DNA of 18,251 bases from JAYENY01 sp964646075 (GTDB lineage Bacteria; Patescibacteriota; Minisyncoccia; Minisyncoccales; PEYH01). The DNA lies in contig CAZYBZ010000009.1 in the NCBI GenBank assembly GCA_964646075.1, positions 1 through 18,251 of the forward strand. The letters run 5' to 3'. Below are positions 12,455 to 18,076 of the stretch, piece after piece (position 1 is the stretch's first letter; each line of letters opens with the position of its first letter). A program made the translations under genes and the position numbers. The notes below the pieces were generated by a model. The model was given only the letters and a program-made list of their open reading frames with translations, did no database searches and was not told the DNA's origin.

Positions 12455-12745
12455 CTACTTTCCAGTCCACCAATTTTTTAAATACCGGATGGTACAAACT
12501 AGCCTACCAGCGCCGGTCCCCCCCCCGTTGTCGGAGTCACGCTTCATGGCCTCCGCCACCTTTCTGTTTGTTTTGATTTCCCGGGGGCTTCTTCCAAGCT
12601 TCCAATATCCGCGCAATCGCACGCGAGCAAGATCCAAGAGTCGAGCACTCTCTCTCACGGTTCTCACCTTATCGTATCTGGGGGAGCATAACAACGCTCC
12701 GAATTCTTCGAGCTTCTCCCTGACTACGATAATCTCATCCCTCAT
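12455..12745 (-). CDS. Small basic protein of unknown function (96 aa)
   Basis: I do not recognise this protein. The ATG at 12743-12745 follows a strong AGGAGG at a spacing of 8, which supports the start. It is Arg/Lys-rich, with a predicted helical first half (REKLEEFGALL, RESARLLDLARVRLRGYWKLG), a Gly-rich stretch DNGGGTGAG encoded by a run of nine G, and an aromatic end (IRYLKNWWTGK). The basic helices could bind nucleic acid, but no named domain is visible. It is second in a two-gene unit after the 57-residue gene, 19 bases apart, ended by a strong terminator. Codon use is GC-richer than in the core genes, which suggests a separate origin. The opposite-strand frame here is a shadow without a ribosome-binding site. 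Confidence 0.65.
   Translation of the reverse strand: MRDEIIVVREKLEEFGALLCSPRYDKVRTVRESARLLDLARVRLRGYWKLGRSPREIKTNRKVAEAMKRDSDNGGGTGAGRLVCTIRYLKNWWTGK
12518..12526. repeat. Nine-G homopolymer tract in the 96-residue gene
   Basis: Nine consecutive C on the plus strand, coding Gly-Gly-Gly on the minus strand. One base gained or lost would bring a stop within about six codons, removing the last 20 or so residues. Confidence 0.9.
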
Positions 12746-12764
12746 TCGTTCATCCTCCTACTGA

Positions 12765-12938
12765 TCATTTCTTCCAACAATTAGATTTTACTAACTCGTC
12801 TAATTCATGCCTGCGCTCGGATAGCAAGCAACATATCTCCCGCGATAGCGAGCTATTACGGGAGGACTTTAGCGTTTCAAGAAGATCCATTAATTTCTGG
12901 ATCTCTTCCCTTAATCCTTTCTGCTTTTCCTCCGACAT
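12765..12938 (-). CDS. Small helical protein of unknown function (57 aa)
   Basis: ATG at 12936-12938 and TGA at 12765-12767 give 57 residues. An AGGAGG lies 7 bases before the start, one of the best ribosome-binding sites in the window. The protein is predicted as a two-helix hairpin: GLREEIQKLMDLLETLKS, a Ser/Arg/Asn turn, and SREICCLLSERRHELDELVKS. This shape and the ELDELV ending are faintly like Spo0E-type small phosphatases, but the match is too weak to name it. Inside the coding region is a stable hairpin (CTCCCG/CGGGAG at 12837-12864 with an inner ATAGC/GCTAT). It is the first gene of the pair with the 96-residue protein and has a leader of roughly 215 bases containing a 30-base-pair stem. 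Confidence 0.65.
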   Translation of the reverse strand: MSEEKQKGLREEIQKLMDLLETLKSSRNSSLSREICCLLSERRHELDELVKSNCWKK

Positions 12939-12973
12939 TATCTCTCCTCCTTTTTTTTCGCCATCCTGTGCCT

Positions 12974-13051
12974 ATCACAAGACAACTGATTTATCTGCCA
13001 ATCTCAAGCTCTTTATTAAAAGATTGATAAATAAATCAGCTATCTCGTGAT
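12974..13051 (-). ncRNA. Long hairpin in the leader of the small-protein operon
   Basis: The minus-strand RNA would fold 13022-13051 against 12974-13003: 30 positions with 24 Watson-Crick pairs, 5 G-U pairs and one A-C mismatch, closed by an 18-base loop. The plus-strand RNA would instead have five A-C mismatches, so the substitutions favour the minus-strand transcript, which is the coding one. It ends 36 bases before the 57-residue gene. It could be a regulatory leader, an mRNA-stabilising stem or RNase III substrate, or a decaying inverted repeat. I know of no family that matches. Confidence 0.55.
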
Positions 13052-13147
13052 TTTCTCTTTTCTCTTCATTCTAAAGTCTCAAAGCCAATAATTTTGTTAA
13101 AGAACTGTTTTGCGAAACAATACGAAGTTCAATCTCTAACTACTTCT

Positions 13148-13384
13148 TTATCTATCTTCAAACATTAACACTTTTAAAAAATTTGTCAAATGATTTTGTG
13201 CAGAAACTGTCCCCATCTTGAAGTAATATCTCGTTTCTAACAATTCATTGGGACTAACTAGCTATTCTGCAAATTTCTTAAAATTAAAATTAATTAAACT
13301 ATGTTCCCTGCCAAGTTTAGAGGTTAACTCCTTTAACTTAAAATAAAAATTGTTGCCATCAATAAAAACAAAAGTTCTTTTCAT
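13148..13384 (-). pseudogene. Broken NYN (DUF88) domain fragment
   Basis: From the ATG at 13382-13384 the frame reads MKRTFVFIDGNNFYFKLKEL, the characteristic N-terminus of NYN-domain (PIN-like) nucleases, with the first acidic residue in FIDGNN. At codon 41 a TAG (13262-13264) replaces what is normally Trp in FAEWLV. The same frame then continues with family-like LVSPNELLETRYYFK before likeness ends near 13215 at a GGGGACAGT motif; the frame closes at 13148. The rest of the domain, including the later acidic residues, is absent. So this is a nonsense mutation plus C-terminal truncation. No Shine-Dalgarno, and a terminator hairpin lies directly upstream. The downstream part now carries the promoter of the small-protein operon. 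Confidence 0.7.
13162..13189 (-). promoter_or_regulatory. Predicted promoter of the small-protein operon
   Basis: Consensus TTGACA (minus strand, 13184-13189), a 16-base spacer, then TAATGT (13162-13167) preceded by TGT, an extended -10. The start near 13155 gives a leader of about 217 bases. A second TAGAAT at 13068-13073 lacks a good -35. Apart from this, the pseudogene and the hairpin, I see nothing else in 12939-13549. Confidence 0.5.
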
Positions 13385-13385
13385 A

Positions 13386-13428
13386 TAAATAAAAACTGCT
13401 GTCGCTCGCAAAAGCGAGGGAAAGCAGT
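13386..13428 (-). terminator. Terminator, probably of the mntA-hepT transcript
   Basis: On the minus strand ACTGCT and AGCAGT (13423-13428, 13395-13400) enclose an inner stem CTCGC-TTTT-GCGAG, followed by TTTTTATTT. It lies 122 bases after the hepT stop and just before the NYN fragment. A second small inverted repeat, TAACTAT/ATAGTTA, is at 13434-13451. Confidence 0.75.
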
Positions 13429-13533
13429 GGGATTAACTATTATGATAGTTAGCAAAACTAAAACTCTTGTCAAGCTTTTTTATCCCCATTTAATTTGTTG
13501 AAATTAAACCAACCTTGCATAACTCCATTTTTT

Positions 13534-13549
13534 CAGGGGACTGTCCCTG
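13534..13549. repeat. Small GC-rich palindrome containing GGGGACTGTCCC
   Basis: CAGGG (13534-13538) and CCCTG (13545-13549) pair directly after the hepT stop. A half copy, ACTGTCCCC, is at 13206-13214. The two lie on either side of the NYN fragment. Confidence 0.4.
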
Positions 13550-13879
13550 TTATATGAGTTTGGAGATTTGTTTTTTGAGCTTGGGAATATCGTTTTTGGC
13601 TGTATCCCAAACAGTATCCGGGTCAATCCCAAAATATTCATGAATTAATTTATCGCGCATTCCGGCTATTTCTCGCCACTCAATTTCCGGATGTTTTTCT
13701 TTAAAATTTTTCGGGAGATTTTTTACTGCTTCGCCGATAATTTCAATTCTCCGCATTACCGCGTCTTGAGTCTTAGTATCGTTAAAGAAGCTGTCTTCAG
13801 AAAAATTTTTTATATGGCTTTCTATTTCTCCAATGCTTTCTAAAATATGCTCTAGAAAAATTTTAGGATTTTTTCTCAT
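13550..13879 (-). CDS. hepT: HepT-like HEPN toxin (DUF86)
   Basis: This 109-residue all-helical protein belongs to the HEPN family of RNA-cleaving toxins. The catalytic RX4HXY motif is intact: Arg75, His80 and Tyr82 in MRDKLIHEYFG. Family hallmarks include RRIEIIGEAVKNLP (43-56) and IPWxE-like IEWREIAGMRD (66-76). Its start overlaps the end of the mntA reading frame by 17 bases, so both are made from one transcript. In studied pairs the partner MntA adds AMP to the Tyr of this motif and blocks the nuclease; Tyr82 is present here, so that mechanism could operate. Function as an active module is inferred from intact motifs. Confidence 0.93.
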   Translation of the reverse strand: MRKNPKIFLEHILESIGEIESHIKNFSEDSFFNDTKTQDAVMRRIEIIGEAVKNLPKNFKEKHPEIEWREIAGMRDKLIHEYFGIDPDTVWDTAKNDIPKLKKQISKLI

Positions 13880-14156
13880 AGATTATTTTTTGCTCATTCA
13901 AAATAATATCTCTCAAAAGAGGGTGAATGGATTTGTAAGTTAAAAGGTCAACTTTTCTTCCTAATTTTTCTTCCAACATAAACTGCATTCGTACTAAATC
14001 TAAGAGGCTTTTTCTTTTCTCAAATTCCACCAGCATATCAATGTCGCTTTCCCTCTGCATCTCGCCGCGCGCTAATGAACCAAAAAGAGCCGCCTTTGTC
14101 ACTCCTTGACGTTTTAGAATAGGCATTATTTTTCTCTTAATGCTTTGAGTAGTCAT
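13863..14156 (-). CDS. mntA: MntA-like minimal nucleotidyltransferase antitoxin
   Basis: This 97-residue member of the minimal nucleotidyltransferase family has the catalytic motif GSX10DXD: Gly26-Ser27 in LFGSLARGE, then Asp38 and Asp40 in ESDIDMLVEF. A third acidic residue is Asp70 in GRKVDLL. It transfers AMP to the HEPN toxin and so neutralises it. It precedes hepT, the usual order, with a 17-base overlap. The ATG at 14154-14156 lies only 6 bases beyond a good -10, so the message is probably leaderless. Confidence 0.93.
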   Translation of the reverse strand: MTTQSIKRKIMPILKRQGVTKAALFGSLARGEMQRESDIDMLVEFEKRKSLLDLVRMQFMLEEKLGRKVDLLTYKSIHPLLRDIILNEQKIIYEKKS

Positions 14157-14162
14157 GCTTAA

Positions 14163-14191
14163 ATAATATCAAAGAAAAGGAAAATCAGCAA
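14163..14191 (-). promoter_or_regulatory. Predicted promoter of mntA-hepT
   Basis: TATTAT (minus strand, 14163-14168) lies 17 bases from TTGCTG (14186-14191, a 3/6 match). The start would fall at or next to the mntA ATG, giving a leaderless message. Confidence 0.4.
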
Positions 14192-14250
14192 TTTGGGCAA
14201 ACCCCGAGCAAGCCCTGAGCCGTATATCCCTTATTATACGCCCTGATAAC

Positions 14251-14295
14251 TGTAAAATGGTATAAAATGGTAAAATGTAAAATGGTATAAAATGG
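14251..14295. repeat. Tandem TAAAATGG repeats
   Basis: A 20-base unit TGTAAAATGGTATAAAATGG occurs at 14251-14270 and 14276-14295, separated by TAAAA. Each unit contains two TAAAATGG words, so there are five TAAAATG words in 45 bases. An inverted repeat CGTATA/TATACG is next to it (14221-14240). No gene was seen in 14157-14350 apart from this and the mntA promoter. Confidence 0.8.
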
Positions 14296-14350
14296 TGTCA
14301 AGTCTATTTTTCCCCTTTCTCGGTCTCCCTCTTCCGCGAGGCGAACAAAC

Positions 14351-14461
14351 TCAAAACCTCTCCGTTAGAAAAAAATTAATTTGTTTTTTAAATTTATTTT
14401 GAATCTCTCTTGAAAACTTTCTCAGACTCCTTTTAAAATGAGGGGTATAATAAATCTCCAT
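14351..14461 (-). pseudogene. Truncated RelE/ParE-like toxin
   Basis: The 36-codon frame MEIYYTPHFKRSLRKFSR, EIQNKFKKQINFFL matches the N-terminal third of RelE/ParE-family toxins (usually 85-100 residues), then ends at TGA 14351-14353. The following sequence in any frame shows no catalytic C-terminal part. It starts 7 bases after the antitoxin stop, the normal antitoxin-toxin order. The RelE core sheet and C-terminal catalytic residues are missing, so it is very probably inactive. Deletion next to the TAAAATGG repeat block is a likely cause. Confidence 0.7.
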
Positions 14462-14468
14462 CTAAGAC

Positions 14469-14681
14469 CTAAGTTAAAAGAGATTTCATTAGAGCTTTTG
14501 GGTTTTCAAAAGGTCCCATGATTTTCCCTTTTTGAATCTCTTTCAAGGCTCGAGTGATTCCCTGATCTAATCTTATTCGGTCTTTTGAAACATTCAAAAG
14601 TCGCTCGTATTCGTTTCGAGGTATTATTACCAACTCTCCCTCTTTTGACAATGCTCTTGGAATAGAGATCACCTTACTCAT
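14469..14681 (-). CDS. Antitoxin of a RelE/ParE-type pair
   Basis: I take the ATG at 14679-14681 (70 residues) rather than a TTG at 14717, because the TTG is part of the predicted -35. The N-terminus MSKVISIPRALSKEGELVIIPRNEYERLL looks like a small DNA-binding and dimerisation region of Phd/AbrB-like antitoxins. The C-terminus DQGITRALKEIQKGKIMGPF, ENPKALMKSLL resembles the extended toxin-wrapping tail of RelB-like antitoxins. Its cognate toxin directly downstream is truncated, so this is now an orphan antitoxin. It may persist by protecting the cell from related toxins, or be decaying. Predicted to be leaderless. Confidence 0.75.
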   Translation of the reverse strand: MSKVISIPRALSKEGELVIIPRNEYERLLNVSKDRIRLDQGITRALKEIQKGKIMGPFENPKALMKSLLT

Positions 14682-14688
14682 TAATTTT

Positions 14689-14717
14689 ATGTTAACAGAA
14701 CAAGGGTAAGCGGTCAA
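14689..14717 (-). promoter_or_regulatory. Predicted promoter of the antitoxin gene
   Basis: TTGACC (minus strand, 14712-14717) and TAACAT (14689-14694) are 17 bases apart. The start would fall 7-8 bases later, at the antitoxin ATG. Confidence 0.5.
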
Positions 14718-15043
14718 GACCGATATACTCTTTAAAATTTTCCGACAAGAGTGGGCAATCCACCAACTAATGGGTCAAATATCTTAACTCCTCCGGCATA
14801 TTCCCATCTCTTGGTCCCATTATTCACCTCTTTTTTTAGAGGGCAGGCCCTCCTTTCCAGTCTCCTTTTAAAAACAGATTTTCGGAAAAATTGCAAAAAA
14901 ATAACATTCATCAATGCTATATTTCTAAAATAATCTTCAATTAAGAATTGTTTTTTAGTTAGTCTAATGGGGAAATATTGACAAAACCCCAATTTAAGAT
15001 TAGGGTTGATTTGTTAAGTCTTACTAATGCTCGTTAACAAAGG
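14718..15043. other. Intergenic region with no confident gene
   Basis: A minus-strand frame of 86 codons from a TTG (14732-14992) and a shorter plus-strand one overlap here; neither has a ribosome-binding site or recognisable domain. A perfect GC-rich palindrome GAGGGC-AG-GCCCTC lies at 14839-14852. Consensus TTGACA at 14978-14983 on the plus strand, 17 bases before a weak TAGGGT, may be the promoter of the DUF502-like gene. Confidence 0.5.
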
Positions 15044-15058
15044 AAAGGAGGCAGAAGC

Positions 15059-15604
15059 ATGAAAATCAGAAAAGCGCTTCTATGGGGCGTCCCCGTCGTA
15101 GTAATGGGCTCACTAATATATTGGCTTGTAAGCGCCAATTTTGAAATGTGGTCCCCCGTTATCAAACGAATGCCCCTAGTGCCGCTTGCCTATCAATGGC
15201 TACTGAGCATCGCTCTCAGTATTACGGGCATTATCTTAATCGGTTATGGGGTGATGTTATGGCACCCCATGAAAAAGATAATTAATAAATTTCCTTTTCT
15301 CGCAATAGCCTATAACGGCAACGGCGAAAAATATGTTAAAAATATCGTATTGGTTCAATGGGGAGGAAACGAATTCTACGGATGGCTGACAGGGACCGTC
15401 GTAATAAACAGGGAGACTCTCTTTAAAGTTACGATACCTTCGGCACCCATGCCACTCTCGGCCTACATTATGTTGGTAAAAAAAGAAAATCTTAAATTCA
15501 GTAACATTGGAATGGGAGACCATCTCCAGCAGCTCGGGTCGATGGGCTTCCTCAATATGAATAGAGAGATAGAAAGCTGGAAGCCTTCAGCTTACGAAGA
15601 ATAG
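15059..15604 (+). CDS. DUF502-like membrane protein
   Basis: The only clear plus-strand gene. AAAGGAGG (15044-15051) precedes the ATG by 7 bases. Of 181 residues, two hydrophobic segments (about 8-25, VPVVVMGSLIYWLV, and about 45-66, YQWLLSIALSITGIILIGYGVML) are followed by a soluble domain. That domain has the order seen in DUF502 proteins: FLAIAYNGNGEKYVKNIVLVQWGG, GWLTGTVV, FKVTIPSAPMPLSAYIMLVKKENL, and a final LQQLGSMGF where typical members have a Ser-Gly-Gly. The match is divergent and the family has no firmly known role. Base use is richer in GC than neighbouring core genes, and it faces the opposite way with its own terminator, so it may be an acquired unit. Confidence 0.65.
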   Translation: MKIRKALLWGVPVVVMGSLIYWLVSANFEMWSPVIKRMPLVPLAYQWLLSIALSITGIILIGYGVMLWHPMKKIINKFPFLAIAYNGNGEKYVKNIVLVQWGGNEFYGWLTGTVVINRETLFKVTIPSAPMPLSAYIMLVKKENLKFSNIGMGDHLQQLGSMGFLNMNREIESWKPSAYEE

Positions 15605-15607
15605 ACG

Positions 15608-15640
15608 AAGGCGTCGCAACTCCACGCGACGCCTTTCTTA
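15608..15640 (+). terminator. Terminator of the DUF502-like gene
   Basis: AAGGCGTCGC (15608-15617) pairs perfectly with GCGACGCCTT (15626-15635) across an 8-base loop, followed by TCTTA, a weak T tract. It begins 3 bases after the stop codon. Confidence 0.85.
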
Positions 15641-15680
15641 TAAACTGATCTTTTTAAAAAATAAATATAAAATTTTCACT

Positions 15681-15720
15681 TACTAAAAATAAGGTTAAAG
15701 CCCAGAGGGTAAACCTTATT
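15681..15720 (-). terminator. Terminator after ftsZ
   Basis: AATAAGGTT (minus strand, 15712-15720) pairs with AACCTTATT (15688-15696), with an inner CCC-TCT-GGG, followed by a TTTTTAG run. It begins 34 bases after the ftsZ stop and closes the ftsA-ftsZ unit. Confidence 0.75.
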
Positions 15721-15754
15721 AAATTATCTGCTCGAAAGACTGGGGGCAATTCAT

Positions 15755-16693
15755 CTACCTGTCGTCATTTACTCCCGCGGCAATCAGAATGATTTTTACT
15801 TCATCTGGTTTAAGTTTCTTGTCTTGGATTGCTCCGAAAATAACACGAGTTGCGGAAGAATTCTTGGTAATAATCTTAGCTGCTTCTTGAATCTCAACCA
15901 ATGATAAATTTTTGCCGCCAGTAATGTTAAATAAAATTCTTTGAGCTCCTTTAATGCTAAAATTCAAGAAAGGAGAATTAATAGCCATGTTCGCTGCTCT
16001 CTTAGTTTTATTTTCACCTTCGGCCACGCCTACCCCAAAAAGAGCAAAACCTGAATCGCTCATTATTGCCTTAACGTCAGCAAAGTCAACATTAATAATT
16101 CCAGGCTTAACTATCAAATCAGAAATCCCTTGAACTGCTTGCCTTAAAATCTCGTCACAAAGCCAAAAAGCAGAGAGGCATGTCGTTTGCTCATCTATCT
16201 GCCCCAAAAGCTTGTCATTAGGAATAACAAAAAGAGTGTCTACCTTTTCCTTTAATCTTCTTTGGCTACTCTGAGCAATTCTTTTTCTTTGAGCTCCTTC
16301 AAAAGAAAAGGGTAGGGTTACTACTCCAATGGTTAAAATGCCGAAATCTTTCGCGACTTCTGCTATAATGGGCGCCGCACCTGAACCAGTGCCCCCGCCA
16401 AGCCCACAAACAATAAAAGCAATATCAGTATCTTGTAAAGCTTCTTCTATAAGAGAACGACTCTCCTTAGCAGCTTCTTGTCCTATCTTTGGATTCATTC
16501 CGGCTCCCAAGCCCTTAGCAATATTCCTCCCAAGTTGAATTTTTTTATTAGCTTTATTCTTTTTTAGGTCTTGAATGTCACAATTAAGAACAATCAGTTC
16601 GATCCCCTGAATTTTGCATTTTAACATTCTAGAAACAGCGTTCCCTCCAGAGCCGCCTACTCCTAAAACTTTTATTTTCGCTGGCTTTCTCAT
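15755..16693 (-). CDS. ftsZ: Cell division protein FtsZ, lacking a C-terminal tail
   Basis: This tubulin-like GTPase forms the division ring. The N-terminal glycine-rich loop is GVGGSGGNAV (11-20), the tubulin signature GLGGGTGSG is at 97-105, and IPNDKLL is at 157-163. The T7 synergy loop INVDFADVK keeps Asn201, Asp203 and Asp206, so GTPase activity should be intact. The globular C-terminal domain ends with DEVKIILIAAGV at 297-308, and the protein stops four residues later at 312. Typical FtsZ has a flexible linker and a conserved end peptide (consensus near D-I-P-x-F-L-R) that binds FtsA; none is present in frame. A minus-one frame continues with DELPPVFR (15732-15755), discussed as a finding. 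It follows ftsA by 84 bases. Confidence 0.95.
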   Translation of the reverse strand: MRKPAKIKVLGVGGSGGNAVSRMLKCKIQGIELIVLNCDIQDLKKNKANKKIQLGRNIAKGLGAGMNPKIGQEAAKESRSLIEEALQDTDIAFIVCGLGGGTGSGAAPIIAEVAKDFGILTIGVVTLPFSFEGAQRKRIAQSSQRRLKEKVDTLFVIPNDKLLGQIDEQTTCLSAFWLCDEILRQAVQGISDLIVKPGIINVDFADVKAIMSDSGFALFGVGVAEGENKTKRAANMAINSPFLNFSIKGAQRILFNITGGKNLSLVEIQEAAKIITKNSSATRVIFGAIQDKKLKPDEVKIILIAAGVNDDR

Positions 16694-16777
16694 TAGATTA
16701 TTTTATTCCATCACTCCTCTGTTTCCCGTCTTATCTTCCTAGCGAAAAAACAAAGAAAGATAGAACAAAGACTATGG

Positions 16778-17992
16778 TTAGGGCATAATGGCTCTGAAAA
16801 ACCCTTTCACTTTAAGCCAGGCTCGAGAAAATAGAGAAGAATCTCCAGCCCCCCCTTCTTCGTCTCCATATAGAACTAAGCCACAAGCCAGACTAAAAAC
16901 AGGGTCTTCTTCTATCCCAATAAATGTCTTCATCGCTCCTCTGCGAACCGGTAATTTTAATTCTTGCTTTGCGAAATCAACTATTCCTGATAATTTTGAA
17001 CCACCGCCAGTTAAGGTTACTCCTGCTGGCAAAGATCCTTGACAATCAACTTTTTTAAGCTCTTTGTTAATTAAATTAAAAATCTCTACTATCCTAGCCT
17101 TGCCAGCTTTAATTAATTTTTTAGTATCAAAAATAAATGGTTCTCCTTTGCCAATATTAATCTTCTCTTTCTTGTTTTTATTTTGAAAAATATACGAACC
17201 AAATTTCTTCTTAATCTCTTCTGCCACATCAATCTCCGCCTGTAGGGCAACAGCGATATCTCTCGTTATATGAGCTGAACCAATAGGTAAAACAGCAAGA
17301 TGAATCAAATTTTTATCTTCGTAAATGGCTATCCCTGTTGTCTCCGCTCCGATATCCACCACTGCTGAACCTAACTCCTTTTGTTGAGAAGTAAGAAGGG
17401 CTCTCGCAGAAGCCAGAGGAGAAGGGATAATCTCCGTTATTTCAATATCAGCTCCGAGAACAGACTCAACTAATCTTTTTAAATGAAAAGAAAAAACGCA
17501 GACCGCCAAGGCTCGCGCTTCTAATTTTATGCCCTTCATTCCAACAACATCTTTTAATTCCGGCTCATTGTCTACTATATATTCCTGAGAAAAAACATCT
17601 AGGATTTCTTGATTTTGAGTTAAACTAATGGAAGACTTGGCTTCTTCCATCACTCTATCCAAATCATCAAGCGAGACTTTCTGGTCAGCCCGAGAAATCG
17701 CCACCGCCCCGTGGCACAATTTAGCAATAAGATGAGGCCCTCCAATATTAACAAAAACTTCTTTAATCTGATATGGCTTAATCTCTCTCTTTAATTTAGA
17801 AAGAAGCTCGGTAATCTTTTTCGAAACAAGTTCTACGTCTGTAACCACTCCCCTCTTTACTCCTTCAGAAGAAACCTTGGCGCAAGAAAGAACGGCTATC
17901 TCTTGATTATCTTTCTTTTTTTGGACAACAATCCCTTTTATGGAATTAGAGCCAATATCTATAACACTAACGATATTTTTGCCTTGAAGCAT
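16778..17992 (-). CDS. ftsA: Cell division protein FtsA
   Basis: This 404-residue actin-like ATPase anchors FtsZ polymers to the membrane. The phosphate-1 motif is IDIGSNSIKG (11-20), phosphate-2 is VVDIGAETTG (211-220), and the adenosine motif is TLTGGGSKLSGI (326-337). The 1C subdomain (about 80-165) is specific to FtsA. The final residues SRAWLKVKGFFRAIMP (389-404) form an amphipathic helix, the membrane-targeting sequence. A Lys-rich loop (about 270-282) is an insertion. It is the first gene of the ftsA-ftsZ pair, with a good promoter and a hairpin leader. FtsA normally grips the FtsZ C-terminal peptide, which the adjacent FtsZ lacks in frame. Confidence 0.96.
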   Translation of the reverse strand: MLQGKNIVSVIDIGSNSIKGIVVQKKKDNQEIAVLSCAKVSSEGVKRGVVTDVELVSKKITELLSKLKREIKPYQIKEVFVNIGGPHLIAKLCHGAVAISRADQKVSLDDLDRVMEEAKSSISLTQNQEILDVFSQEYIVDNEPELKDVVGMKGIKLEARALAVCVFSFHLKRLVESVLGADIEITEIIPSPLASARALLTSQQKELGSAVVDIGAETTGIAIYEDKNLIHLAVLPIGSAHITRDIAVALQAEIDVAEEIKKKFGSYIFQNKNKKEKINIGKGEPFIFDTKKLIKAGKARIVEIFNLINKELKKVDCQGSLPAGVTLTGGGSKLSGIVDFAKQELKLPVRRGAMKTFIGIEEDPVFSLACGLVLYGDEEGGAGDSSLFSRAWLKVKGFFRAIMP

Positions 17993-18013
17993 ATTTTTTA
18001 AAAATTAAATCTC

Positions 18014-18074
18014 TACAGCCAAAGCTGTATTTTCTCTTCTTTTTCTTTATAACAATTTTTCGCCTTAGAGTAAA
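18014..18074 (-). promoter_or_regulatory. Predicted ftsA promoter and leader hairpin
   Basis: TTTACT (18069-18074) and TATAAA (18046-18051) are 17 bases apart on the minus strand, with TGT before the -10 making it extended. The leader contains TACAGC-TTTG-GCTGTA (18014-18029), a 6-base-pair hairpin 21 bases before the ATG. Confidence 0.6.
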
Positions 18075-18076
18075 GT

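Noticed and set aside
12489..12764. 91-codon plus-strand frame opposite the 96-residue gene
   Set aside because: Shadow of the minus-strand gene, which has a strong Shine-Dalgarno and operon context; this frame has neither.
13540..13550. Terminator formed by the GGGGACTGTCCC palindrome after hepT
   Set aside because: On the minus strand the stem is followed by A residues, not T; the hairpin at 13386-13428 is the better terminator.
14732..14992. 86-codon minus-strand frame in the gap before the DUF502-like gene
   Set aside because: TTG start, no ribosome-binding site, no recognisable domain, overlaps a plus-strand frame, and contains a GC-rich palindrome typical of noncoding DNA.
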